In this document: positions 38,467 through 46,059 of the stretch, piece after piece
Layout: each line of letters begins with the position of its first letter
Numbering within the stretch: position 1 is the first letter of the stretch
Assembly: GCA_013697245.1 (NCBI GenBank)
Contig: JACCXH010000058.1
Coordinates: 1-58,596, forward strand
DNA: 58,596 nucleotides
Origin: Bacteroidota bacterium
GTDB lineage: Bacteria; Bacteroidota; Bacteroidia; B-17B0; Aurantibacillaceae
Direction: 5' to 3'
The notes under the pieces: model-generated
Database searches by the model: none
What the model saw: only the letters and a program-made list of their open reading frames with translations
Told to the model about the DNA's origin: nothing
Translations under genes and position numbers: made by a program

Positions 38467-39141
38467 TTATTTTTTTAATTGAATGAATAGCAGGCTAGTT
38501 GTTATCCCGCTTAAAATCAATAAACCTCCTTTCAGTAATTTAGCCTGCCTGTCTTTTTTCTTTTGTGTTTTATAAGCAAGGTTTAATTGATTAGTCAGGT
38601 AGTCAGTTTGTAGGGTTTGTTCTTGGTTAAAATCCTTTAACTGAATTTCAATTTGTTTTTGCAAATACATTGCACTATCCTTATTGCAGATTTCTTTTTC
38701 AAGTAAGGCAATGGTTGTATCGCATTGCAAATTATTTTTATTTTCAAACCCACTTAGCACATTTATTAAGGGTATAATGGTGTCGTTTATGCTACTGTCT
38801 TTTAGCATAAACCTCTTTAAAGATATTTGTAATAAAGCATCAACTGAATCCGCTTTGGTTCGGTAAACAGATAATTGTTGTTTGCTTTGTTTGGTGGATT
38901 GACGAAGTATTTTGTTTTCGTTTTGCAAGCCCTCAATTTTAGTCTCATAGGTTTTAACCAAGGCTTGTTTTTGTACTCGTTCCTTACGCCATTGCCTAAG
39001 AAAAACCGTATCTTGAAATAATACGGGATTGGTTTCGGGCTCTAACGATTTATTTTTACCGTTGCATTTGAATAGTAGCAGGCTAATGACTATTAGTAAA
39101 AGAGCTGCAATGATGCCGTTTTTAAGGTTGACTGTTTTCAT
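38467..39141 (-). CDS. Membrane-anchored coiled-coil protein, spanin-like
   Basis: A 224-residue protein from ATG 39141; the longer reading from 39213 would overlap the holin-like gene and has a weak leader. One transmembrane segment (GIIAALLLIVISLLLFKC) is near the N-terminus, a long charged coiled coil follows (YETKIEGLQNENKILRQSTK), and a second hydrophobic stretch (KGGLLILSGITTSLLFIQL) is at the C-terminus. The layout fits an inner membrane spanin or a virion membrane protein. It lies beside the holin-like and lysin genes. Confidence 0.55.
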   Translation of the reverse strand: MKTVNLKNGIIAALLLIVISLLLFKCNGKNKSLEPETNPVLFQDTVFLRQWRKERVQKQALVKTYETKIEGLQNENKILRQSTKQSKQQLSVYRTKADSVDALLQISLKRFMLKDSSINDTIIPLINVLSGFENKNNLQCDTTIALLEKEICNKDSAMYLQKQIEIQLKDFNQEQTLQTDYLTNQLNLAYKTQKKKDRQAKLLKGGLLILSGITTSLLFIQLKK

Positions 39142-39160
39142 TTTTTTTGTTATTAGATTT

Positions 39161-39394
39161 TTAATTTGTTGGATTTGAATTGTCGTTTGGTTTTTTTTCA
39201 ATGCTGTAACCAAAGCAGCCTGTGGCCACCAAGCTCACAATAGAGTAAAACATATATTCGGGTGTCGAAATATTAAACACTAACTGGCAGAGCCAACTCA
39301 AAACAATTAAGAACATACAAATAGCGATCACCAATTCCCGTAAACTGTATGCGCCAGTTTTATCTTTTAGAATATTTTTAAAAAAATGTTTCAT
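39161..39394 (-). CDS. Small two-helix membrane protein, holin-like
   Basis: A 77-residue protein with two predicted membrane segments (LVIAICMFLIVLSWLCQLVF and YMFYSIVSLVATGCFGYSI) joined by a short loop and charged ends (N-terminus KNILKDKTG, C-terminus KKPNDNS). The size, topology and position next to the peptidoglycan-degrading genes fit a class II holin. No family recognised. Confidence 0.55.
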   Translation of the reverse strand: MKHFFKNILKDKTGAYSLRELVIAICMFLIVLSWLCQLVFNISTPEYMFYSIVSLVATGCFGYSIEKKPNDNSNPTN

Positions 39395-39411
39395 GTCTTC
39401 TTATTTTATGG

Positions 39412-40017
39412 TTATGCAATTAATTTTTGATAGTTTGTTTTTAATTCGTTCCGGTAATAGTATGCTCCCAGTAATAAAATTGTAGCGCCACCGATTAGAA
39501 CATACGTTGTAGGTGAAGAAGAATCTGCCGATGGTTTTTTGCCATCCAATTGTTCAAGGTGATACGCTTTGATTAAAGCAATTAATGTCTTACCATAAGT
39601 AGGGCTTTCGGAGTAACCGGATTGTTGCAATGCCTGTGCTTGTTCCTGTGGTGTCTTGGCTGTAAACACACCATGTTTTTTATAGCGTGAATTGTTTAAT
39701 AAAAACTGTGTGTGGTCTTTTAAACTATCCAAAGCAGTTGGGTACACTCTAAACAAGCTCACAGGCTTGCCGTCTTTAGGAGTACTCAAAGCAACTTTTT
39801 GACCCTTCCATCTGGTGTCTGCTTTGATGCCGAAAAAATTATTCGCTTTTCTAACCGCCAAGCCTTTTCCAATTCCAAATTTTCCATTTTGATCTTTACC
39901 GCTACTCTCTATAATCATTTGCGCCATTTTAAGCGAAGGGAAAAAACCTGTTCCCTGAATGCTTTTAATTACATCGTTGGCGTTCTTGCTTATAAATAAA
40001 TCGGTTTCCTTGCTCAT
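39412..40017 (-). CDS. Glucosaminidase-type endolysin with C-terminal membrane tail
   Basis: A 201-residue protein from ATG 40017 (MSKETDLFISKNANDVIKSI); the upstream ATG at 40068 overlaps the amidase gene and is not needed. The body matches the mannosyl-glycoprotein endo-beta-N-acetylglucosaminidase family, which cuts the glycan strand: GFFPSLKMAQMIIESSGKDQ, RKANNFFGIKADTRWKGQKV, FRVYPTALDSLKDHTQFL and QALQQSGYSESPTYGKTLI. The glutamate of MIIESSG is the likely catalytic residue. A transmembrane helix (YVLIGGATILLLGAYYY) closes the protein, which is unusual for a soluble endolysin and would tether it to a membrane. Confidence 0.8.
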   Translation of the reverse strand: MSKETDLFISKNANDVIKSIQGTGFFPSLKMAQMIIESSGKDQNGKFGIGKGLAVRKANNFFGIKADTRWKGQKVALSTPKDGKPVSLFRVYPTALDSLKDHTQFLLNNSRYKKHGVFTAKTPQEQAQALQQSGYSESPTYGKTLIALIKAYHLEQLDGKKPSADSSSPTTYVLIGGATILLLGAYYYRNELKTNYQKLIA

Positions 40018-40037
40018 GGCATTAGTGGTTTGGTTTA

Positions 40038-40472
40038 TTAAAACATTAATTGGTAATGGGATAGCCACGTTTTAACATCAAAGCTAGGGCAGGCTTTGTG
40101 TACGTCTGGAAAATCCCGGTGTCCCAATACTTTAGCATTTGGATATTTGTGTAGAAGTTCCGAGATCTTGCTAAACATGGTTACTTGTTGTTTTACCGTT
40201 CGGGTATCTTTAGGCTTACCCAAATTATCAATACCGCCTATATAGCTAATACTAATACATTCGCTGTTGTGCGCATATACACCGTAGCTGTTTTTACTCT
40301 CATCTAAAAGAGTTAAGATTTCGCCATCCGCTTTTATCAAATAATGATAGCCTGGCGTATCACCCCATTTTTTTACATCCTTCCAATAGCGTTTAATACT
40401 TTCTACTGTTGCTGTTGGTTGGGTAGCGGTGCAATGGATAACGATGTATTTTATTTTTCTAATTGGATTCAT
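40038..40472 (-). CDS. N-acetylmuramoyl-L-alanine amidase (PGRP / T7 lysozyme type)
   Basis: A 144-residue zinc amidase cutting between MurNAc and L-alanine. Zinc ligands appear as H in YIVIHCTATQ, H in KVLGHRDFPDV and C in HKACPSFDV; GYHYLIKADGEILTL and AHNSECISISYIGGID complete the amidase_2 fold. It has no signal peptide and would need a holin or virion route to reach the wall. It lies 20 bp upstream of the glucosaminidase, giving a two-enzyme lysis cassette. Confidence 0.88.
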   Translation of the reverse strand: MNPIRKIKYIVIHCTATQPTATVESIKRYWKDVKKWGDTPGYHYLIKADGEILTLLDESKNSYGVYAHNSECISISYIGGIDNLGKPKDTRTVKQQVTMFSKISELLHKYPNAKVLGHRDFPDVHKACPSFDVKTWLSHYQLMF

Positions 40473-40483
40473 CCTTTATTTTT

Positions 40484-41293
40484 TTATTGATGGTTTTTAA
40501 TACTTGTGCTTTCTACTAAATAATATTGATGTTGATTTTCAAAGAGAGTAAACGCCCCTCGCTTACAAACCTCTCTGCCCAAGACCATGTTTACAGGAAC
40601 ACTCACATACTCTTTTGGATTTTTCCAGACCTTTGTCGCTTGATTGGTGATAAGCTTTATACTTCCATCCAAATCGCCTAATGTCCATTGGTTATTCTGA
40701 TATTTTAAACCGATGCGTTTAAACGTGAGGAATAACAATTTGCGCTGGCTCTCTAATTTGAAGACATAGAGCAAAGCATTTACTAAAGTGCGACGTACCC
40801 CTGTGATAGAATATTTGATAAACTCTGGAGATAAATATTTGTAATCGTTTGTGTTTCTGATTTTCTTTAACAACACAAATGTTTTTACAAAATCTTTTTT
40901 CACAATAGCATCTCTTAATTCTTCGCTCAATTGTTCGGCTTGAAATAAAGGGGGATCAGGGCTTTCTGTTTTATCTTTGTGAGGGGCAGCCTGTGGTTCT
41001 GTTTTTGGTTGTGTTTTTGCTGTGGGGTCAATCTTTGCGTTATGCTCAACGTGTTTCTTTTTAGGCGCAGATGTTTTAGGTTTTTGTGGCTCCTTTTTTG
41101 TAAACGAACTTTTTGGAGTATCAAAATCGGGTGTATCGGTATTGGTGCTACTTGTCTTTTTATTTTTTTTCCAATACTGAATGCCAAAAAAAGTAAGCAA
41201 AGAAGTAGCAAGTACGCCCAATCCTATTAAGATGAATTTTCCTTTTTTGGAGGGTGTTTTTGTATTGGAATTATTATTTTCTTTCGTGTTCAT
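40484..41293 (-). CDS. Membrane-anchored protein with a Lys/Pro-rich linker
   Basis: A 269-residue protein: a short cytoplasmic start, one membrane segment (FILIGLGVLATSLLTFFGIQ), a long Lys/Pro/Thr-rich linker (about residues 45-120), then a helical domain (QLSEELRDAIVKKDFVKTFV, LLKKIRNTNDYKYLSPEF) and a small terminal beta domain (VSVPVNMVLGREVCKRGAF). The helical part faintly recalls annexin-like repeats of the next gene. The layout suits a spacer that spans the periplasm or links a membrane to a capsid. Confidence 0.5.
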   Translation of the reverse strand: MNTKENNNSNTKTPSKKGKFILIGLGVLATSLLTFFGIQYWKKNKKTSSTNTDTPDFDTPKSSFTKKEPQKPKTSAPKKKHVEHNAKIDPTAKTQPKTEPQAAPHKDKTESPDPPLFQAEQLSEELRDAIVKKDFVKTFVLLKKIRNTNDYKYLSPEFIKYSITGVRRTLVNALLYVFKLESQRKLLFLTFKRIGLKYQNNQWTLGDLDGSIKLITNQATKVWKNPKEYVSVPVNMVLGREVCKRGAFTLFENQHQYYLVESTSIKNHQ

Positions 41294-41297
41294 GTTT

Positions 41298-41999
41298 TTA
41301 GGCTTTAGGTTTTTTAGCGATGATGGTCATGTAAGCAGGGTACTCCCAATATTCAAGCTCTGATTTTAGGTCGTTGATAAAACTGCTTTTATATTCTACC
41401 TGATAGGCTTTGCCCATGTTAATAAAATCTCTTTGTGTAGGGATTTCCATAAAAACAGTTTTGATAGCTTTCTCGTCCGTGCCTTTAATAAAACTGTATG
41501 TTTTATCGAAGGCAGATTTTAAACGCTTCGCCCAATTTTTATACAGAACATCTTTTGTAATTTTTTGTCCTGATTTTTCGGGCTTGGATTCTTTAATAAA
41601 CATCATCTCGTCATATTCAGAGGATTCCAGTTCATCTTTCATATCTTGTAAAAGATTGCTGTTAAATTGTCTTCTATACTCTGTCAGAACCAGATTCCAT
41701 TGCTCTTTACTTTTAAGGGTTCCCATCACATAGCGCAGCTTTTCTAAATCAGTACCAAACCAACCATCGTTTTCAAACGCCATTTTAATTTGTTTAGCAA
41801 TGGTTTGTGGTGTGCCATCTTCAAAACTTTTTAAATCCGATTTTTTAGCTTTCTGTTTTTTGATTCCGCGATTAAGGAAGTAGATACCTGTTCCCAAGAT
41901 GACACTCGCAGCAATGCTATAACCTAATTTTTCTTTTAGGCTCATACCTTCTTTTGGAGGGGCTGATGTTTGAAGCGGATATACTTGTGGGAAGCTCAT
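41298..41999 (-). CDS. Membrane protein with two annexin-like repeats
   Basis: A 233-residue protein: a short N-terminal tail, one membrane segment (LGYSIAASVILGTGIYFLN), then two clearly duplicated units of about 70 residues. Unit 1 (about 67-135) reads AKQIKMAFENDGW then FGTDLEKLRYVMGTLKS; unit 2 (about 156-227) reads AKRLKSAFDKTYSF then KGTDEKAIKTVFMEIPTQ. Both continue with a Tyr-rich helix and a final K-x-E-L-E helix (DMKDELESSEYDEM and DLKSELEYWEYPAYM). The G-T-D-[EL] start and helix order match annexin repeats, which bind membranes. Whether calcium is bound is unclear. Confidence 0.65.
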   Translation of the reverse strand: MSFPQVYPLQTSAPPKEGMSLKEKLGYSIAASVILGTGIYFLNRGIKKQKAKKSDLKSFEDGTPQTIAKQIKMAFENDGWFGTDLEKLRYVMGTLKSKEQWNLVLTEYRRQFNSNLLQDMKDELESSEYDEMMFIKESKPEKSGQKITKDVLYKNWAKRLKSAFDKTYSFIKGTDEKAIKTVFMEIPTQRDFINMGKAYQVEYKSSFINDLKSELEYWEYPAYMTIIAKKPKA

Positions 42000-42020
42000 G
42001 GCGGGAAAAAAATTAAAGCC

Positions 42021-42194
42021 CTAAGGCTTTTTTAGCAAAGCAGTTTTTACGGGTTCATGTTCAACAACGTGCGCCAAGCGTTCTAATTCCTTTGCAGAAA
42101 GTTTGGAGGCCAGTACAATTAAAGATTTCATTTTACTGTCTGCTTCCTGTTCCGTGTTTGCGCTAATGGCAATATCATACTGATACTTTTTCAT
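42021..42194 (-). CDS. 57-residue small cytoplasmic protein
   Basis: A short gene with ATG at 42194 and stop TAG at 42021. The product begins MKKYQYDIAISANTEQEADS and continues MKSLIVLASKLSAKELERLA, a beta-alpha-alpha layout with charged helices. It fits between the annexin-like and coiled-coil genes, leaving gaps of about 21 and 41 bp. No family recognised. Confidence 0.6.
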   Translation of the reverse strand: MKKYQYDIAISANTEQEADSKMKSLIVLASKLSAKELERLAHVVEHEPVKTALLKKP

Positions 42195-42235
42195 GTTTTG
42201 TTTTTTTAGAATGCGTTATTTATTTTGACTTTATT

Positions 42236-43108
42236 TTAAGATTGATTGGTTTTATTTTCTAAAAGTTCCAACACCGTTGCTAATTGTTTTTTATTCTGGC
42301 TCAAACGGTCTAAGATTTCAATCACATCACAAATTTCCTGCTCGTTAAAACTTTTTTGGATTTCACGGAACAGTTCTAAAAAATGTGCTTCACTTTCGCT
42401 TAATATTGGTGCAGGATTTGTTTCTGATTTTTTAGTAAATGTTACTTCGCTTTCCGGTTGGGGGTTGGACGTTAATTGTTTTTGACGGGTGTCTTCCTCA
42501 ATGGCTTTGGCAAAGCCCTCTAGCATGGGTATTCTAGCCACAGCACCTGTGTTTTGTCTGATATAATAATCTATACCCTCACTGAGAAGCATTCCTAAGT
42601 CCAAGCCGCCAATTTTATTTCCATTGGCTTTAGCGTGGCGTATGGCCTGCTCTAATATTTCTATCGTTTTATCTTTCTCAACAATAGCGGCTTCAAAATC
42701 GGTTATCTGGTCTTCCAACTCTTGTATCGCTTCTGATTCAGCTAGGTAATTGGCACGATTGGCTTTGAGTTCTTCCAGTTCATGTTTAGAAAGCATTTTA
42801 AAGCTCACGCCATCCAAGCCCATTTCTAAAGCTTCCTGTGGATTTTTTGCTTTCAAACTAAACACAAATTGATCGTTGCGTGGCGAAGTGCCTGAATTAT
42901 AAATCACGATTTTAATTTGGGCTGTGTCTGCCGTCATATAATCTTCATATCCATCAAACTCTTTTGGTTCGTCTGTTTTTTGAACGGCTTTTAAACTATC
43001 AACATAGATTTCGTAATACTTTGGATTACCTTTTTGTGCTTGCGCTTCTAAGTGAGTTTTTAGTCTGTCCACTTTTTGCTGGTCGAATTTGTCAAATTGA
43101 ATAGGCAT
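42236..43108 (-). CDS. Coiled-coil protein of the virion gene block
   Basis: A 290-residue soluble acidic protein. The first half has an alpha-beta domain (TAQIKIVIYNSGTSPRNDQF, VFSLKAKNPQEALEMGLDGV); the middle is a coiled coil (AIQELEDQITDFEAAIVEKD); the end carries a short helical segment (FNEQEICDVIEILDRLSQNK). No catalytic motif or membrane segment. It may be a scaffold or accessory virion factor, judged from position only. Confidence 0.5.
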   Translation of the reverse strand: MPIQFDKFDQQKVDRLKTHLEAQAQKGNPKYYEIYVDSLKAVQKTDEPKEFDGYEDYMTADTAQIKIVIYNSGTSPRNDQFVFSLKAKNPQEALEMGLDGVSFKMLSKHELEELKANRANYLAESEAIQELEDQITDFEAAIVEKDKTIEILEQAIRHAKANGNKIGGLDLGMLLSEGIDYYIRQNTGAVARIPMLEGFAKAIEEDTRQKQLTSNPQPESEVTFTKKSETNPAPILSESEAHFLELFREIQKSFNEQEICDVIEILDRLSQNKKQLATVLELLENKTNQS

Positions 43109-43148
43109 ATTTTTAGTTTTTAATAGTTAGTTTTTATTTTTTTAAAAA

Positions 43149-43463
43149 TTAATTTTTTGGAATAACTTGTATAAAGCGAACATGCTTCATAGAAGCGGAA
43201 TAATTATAAAGTGTTATTTTGCCCTGATGCTCATATTGTTGTTCGTTAATGGTAGTATCGCTTAAATCATAAATTCCAAATTCAGAGCGTATAGTGATGT
43301 CGGTTATTTCATCTACCTGTATAAAAAATTGATTGTCCCCGTCCAGTTCTATGGTTTCAAGTGGCTGTATAACAAAATGCCTGTACCGTAAAAAATAATT
43401 TGTACCAATACCGATGTCATTCATACGGCGGGGGATATATTCTATGGCTAAAGCAATGGTCAT
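43149..43463 (-). CDS. Small beta-rich protein of the virion gene block
   Basis: A 104-residue all-beta protein (FLRYRHFVIQPLETIELDGD, ITIRSEFGIYDLSDTTINEQ, ITLYNYSASMKHVRFIQVIP). The final strands resemble those of the three larger beta-proteins just upstream, but the KN-x-V-x-G motif is not clear. Likely a minor capsid or vertex component by position. Confidence 0.5.
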   Translation of the reverse strand: MTIALAIEYIPRRMNDIGIGTNYFLRYRHFVIQPLETIELDGDNQFFIQVDEITDITIRSEFGIYDLSDTTINEQQYEHQGKITLYNYSASMKHVRFIQVIPKN

Positions 43464-43473
43464 GGTAGCTGTT

Positions 43474-43941
43474 TTATTTATTTTCTAACCACACGTAAAC
43501 ATTAACTGTGTAACTGTATGGTGTAAGTAATTCTAATTGGTCTTTGTATATGCCTTGTATAATGGTGGCATCGCCATTTAAAAAAATTGGATCTTCTAGT
43601 AAATGTGCTTGATGTGTAAAAGGTGTTGGGTTAAATTTTTTCGCAGTAAAATGACTATGAATAAAATTTTGATCTTGGCTGAGTTCCTGCGAATAAAATA
43701 TTTTAGCCTCGTTATAACTTTGTAGTTTTAGTTCACCGAATAAAATATTTCTATACATTTTAAAAAAGCCATCAAGCGAATCAAACAAGGGAGGCCTTGG
43801 TAATGCACCTAAATGCCATCTCATGCCCATTTCAATACCAATAATGTTCTTGGCTTGTCTTGGAATTTTTATATCAAAGACCTTTACTTGTTTAGGTCTA
43901 TCAATTAAAATACTTTTGATGATGACAACTTCTTTATTCAT
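43474..43941 (-). CDS. Beta-rich protein 3, putative minor capsid protein
   Basis: A 155-residue soluble protein. The N-terminal strands KVFDIKIPRQAKNIIGIEMG contain the F-D-I/L ... K-N-I-[IV]-[AG]-[IV] motif shared with the two upstream beta-proteins, and the last strand YSYTVNVYVWLENK parallels YRVSLYVDCSIE of the 127-residue product. A proline-rich insertion occupies the middle. The fold and role are inferred from this shared pattern. Confidence 0.55.
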   Translation of the reverse strand: MNKEVVIIKSILIDRPKQVKVFDIKIPRQAKNIIGIEMGMRWHLGALPRPPLFDSLDGFFKMYRNILFGELKLQSYNEAKIFYSQELSQDQNFIHSHFTAKKFNPTPFTHQAHLLEDPIFLNGDATIIQGIYKDQLELLTPYSYTVNVYVWLENK

Positions 43942-43974
43942 GGCTTATGCTTTTGAAATTTTAAATCAAATGGG

Positions 43975-44358
43975 TTATGCGTTACTTTCAATAGAGCAAT
44001 CCACGTAAAGCGATACACGATAGGGCACGAAAGGAGTTCCTAAAAGTTCTTTATCCTGATAAGTAAGCTTAATTGTGCCATTGCCAGGTGCAACACCTCC
44101 TAAATCATAATAGCGTTGTTTGGGCGCAACATTAATACCCGACATTAATAATTTGCTTTCGTAATTGTCGGGGAAATATTCTTCGCCATTGATTTCAATT
44201 TTTTGCGCACCTCTGTAATACAAGAGATCATCTTTGTCGGAGGTCAGCAATAAACCGTTTACGGCAACAATGTTTTTATCCAGCTCAAAAGACTTAGTGA
44301 TGCTTTGGTTGTTATCGGTAACTTCTATATCGAATCGTTTTTTTATCGGCTTTAACAT
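43975..44358 (-). CDS. Beta-rich protein 2, putative minor capsid protein
   Basis: A 127-residue protein. The first strands read RFDIEVTDNNQSITKSFELD then KNIVAVNGLLLTSDKDDLLY, the end is VPYRVSLYVDCSIESNA. The F-E-L-D-K-N-I-V-A-V-x-G motif recurs in both neighbours. No membrane segment and no catalytic motif. Its start codon is preceded by the leader AAAAAACAACATC, also found before 37687. I read it as one of a set of related capsid proteins. Confidence 0.55.
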   Translation of the reverse strand: MLKPIKKRFDIEVTDNNQSITKSFELDKNIVAVNGLLLTSDKDDLLYYRGAQKIEINGEEYFPDNYESKLLMSGINVAPKQRYYDLGGVAPGNGTIKLTYQDKELLGTPFVPYRVSLYVDCSIESNA

Positions 44359-44424
44359 GATGTTGTTTTTTTAAATGTTTGGTAAATAAGCCCGCAGTAA
44401 AATTTACTGCGGGCATGGGGCTTT

Positions 44425-45144
44425 TTACGGTGTAGTGATTGTACCGTGTAAGCCTAAATACACATGGGTTTTAGCATCCAAGCCTTCGGTTGTTCCAAAC
44501 TCAAAGGTGGCTTCGATTAATACGTCATCGTGTATCAAGCGTGGGTTAGCTAATTTATAATAGCCTACCGGCACTTGATTGAAGTTGGTCGTTTTAAAAA
44601 GTTTCATACTGCTTTCGGGTACAATCACTTTTTTATTGGCTTTTAAATTAAACTCACCTGTCGCAATAGCAGGAAAATCTTCAATCTTGCCGTAACTTGC
44701 CGACATTATTTTTTCAACGGTTAAGTCAGCGGGCACTCCTGCTAAAACAATAATACCACTCACTAAAAAGGCTTGGTTCTTTGGTAGTTTTGCACCCGAT
44801 AAAGAATTTAAGCTGATCGCTTTTGTGTCTTGTGTTTCAAACATTTTTACCGTTTTACTTGCCACTTTTTTAATGCTGTATAAAATAGTGTCGGCTAATC
44901 GCAGTTCTCCTTTTCTTACACCTTCCTTAATGTGGGCAGGGAGTTCTGGGAAAAACTTTTCAAATTCACCTCTTGAACCTCTGCTAGGTGCGGGGTTGGA
45001 GGTTAGTTTATTTATCATCCTTTGACGTTTCAAAGGATTCATTTTCATTAAAGCGCCTAAAAGCTCTTCGCTTTCCGGCCCGTCGAGTCCAAACAACGCA
45101 CCTGCGTTATTATATTCCTCTATTCCATCCATGATTTCTAACAT
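44425..45144 (-). CDS. Beta-rich protein 1, candidate major capsid protein
   Basis: A 239-residue protein. The first 90 residues are helical, with RQRMINKLTSNPAPSRGSRG and ELPAHIKEGVRKGELRLADT; then comes the beta domain starting SLSGAKLPKNQAFLVSGIIV, which contains the same K-N ... V-x-G-I motif as the two following proteins, and ends with KTHVYLGLHGTITTP. It is the first of the three related genes and follows a long structured leader, consistent with high-level or controlled expression. A single jelly-roll domain is likely; a double one would need more length. Confidence 0.55.
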   Translation of the reverse strand: MLEIMDGIEEYNNAGALFGLDGPESEELLGALMKMNPLKRQRMINKLTSNPAPSRGSRGEFEKFFPELPAHIKEGVRKGELRLADTILYSIKKVASKTVKMFETQDTKAISLNSLSGAKLPKNQAFLVSGIIVLAGVPADLTVEKIMSASYGKIEDFPAIATGEFNLKANKKVIVPESSMKLFKTTNFNQVPVGYYKLANPRLIHDDVLIEATFEFGTTEGLDAKTHVYLGLHGTITTP

Positions 45145-45207
45145 TGTTTTTGGTTTTTTTGGTTATACATTTATTTATTTTTTTTCTTAATTTTTGCTTC
45201 CGAAACG

Positions 45208-45394
45208 GCATAGTTTTCCCTATGCAGTCAGTATGATTTTTTTGACTGTTAATTTTTTTTCAGTAAAATTTTTTGAAACGCACAACTGGCGTGCTTTACA
45301 GGTGTTTGATAAAAAAAAGAAGGGAGGCTTTAATCCGATTACAGCGGCTCACTTATCGTTTATTAAATTTTTAACCGTGAATGGTTAAAGCCTC
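45208..45394. other. Cluster of inverted repeats upstream of the candidate capsid gene
   Basis: In the 281-bp gap 45145-45425 there are four inverted repeats: GCATAG (45208-45213) with CTATGC (45220-45225); CAGTCA (45225-45230) with TGACTG (45243-45248); GAGGCTTTAA (45324-45333) with TTAAAGCCTC (45385-45394), perfect over 10 bp; and nested TTAACC (45371-45376) with GGTTAA (45383-45388). A- and T-runs flank the third. The region may hold an attenuator, bidirectional terminator, replication origin or packaging signal. A 64-residue plus-strand frame here looks spurious. Confidence 0.6.
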
Positions 45395-45425
45395 GCCTTT
45401 TTCTTTTTTTTACGGTGATTATTTG

Positions 45426-46022
45426 TTAGTAGATCATATCGTCCTCCGCACCCGATAAATAATCTTCATTTTCTGAATTACCTGCAAATTGTTTGCGTTG
45501 AAATTGTTCTGCATGGTTTTGGATTTCTTTTTCAATATTCTCCAAGCTACCCATGTCTAAGGCATTGTTAGGATTGAAATAAGTAACCTCGCCTAAACCA
45601 TCCGTGGTAGTGTTTTCAGTTTTCTTTTTACTTACCAGTTTTTTTAGTTTATCCAGGTACAAGCGTTCTTTTAAATCCTGTCCAAAGGCTTTTAAGCGTT
45701 CTTTTGCCCCTTCCAATCCAGCGACCTCTGTGCCATCAATTCCTTTAACAGCTTTGTAGGTGCTGGTGGCTAACATCCCTGTTCCTAAAGCAACTATTTT
45801 ATTGGACTTATAATAATGGCCAATCATAATCGTTCCTAAACCTATCAGTAAAGAGGGTTTGCCAATAGTTGCACCTGCGGCAGCTCCGATTAATCCTGCC
45901 GCACCTGTCTTTAGCATTTCGATGCCGCTGTTTTTTATATCGCCCTCTGTTTCGAGTTCGCTTGTTATAAATGCCATGATTTTTGTTTTCTTATCATGGG
46001 CTTTAATTGCCATACTACTCAT
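45426..46022 (-). CDS. Glycine/alanine-rich membrane protein
   Basis: A 198-residue protein. The region GAAGLIGAAAGATIGKPSLL and GLGTIMIGHYYKSNKIVALG make two or three hydrophobic, glycine-rich membrane segments; the C-terminal half is charged and helical (ERLKAFGQDLKERLYLDKLK). The start is either 46022 or the ATG three codons later. Compact glycine-rich membrane proteins are frequent in internal-membrane phages. No family recognised. Confidence 0.55.
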   Translation of the reverse strand: MSSMAIKAHDKKTKIMAFITSELETEGDIKNSGIEMLKTGAAGLIGAAAGATIGKPSLLIGLGTIMIGHYYKSNKIVALGTGMLATSTYKAVKGIDGTEVAGLEGAKERLKAFGQDLKERLYLDKLKKLVSKKKTENTTTDGLGEVTYFNPNNALDMGSLENIEKEIQNHAEQFQRKQFAGNSENEDYLSGAEDDMIY

Positions 46023-46059
46023 GTGATATGTGTTTTAAGTGAATACTTTATTTATTTGT

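Noticed and set aside
45194-45388. 64-residue plus-strand frame upstream of the candidate capsid gene
   Set aside because: It runs against every other gene of the element, overlaps the inverted-repeat cluster, and has no plausible leader.
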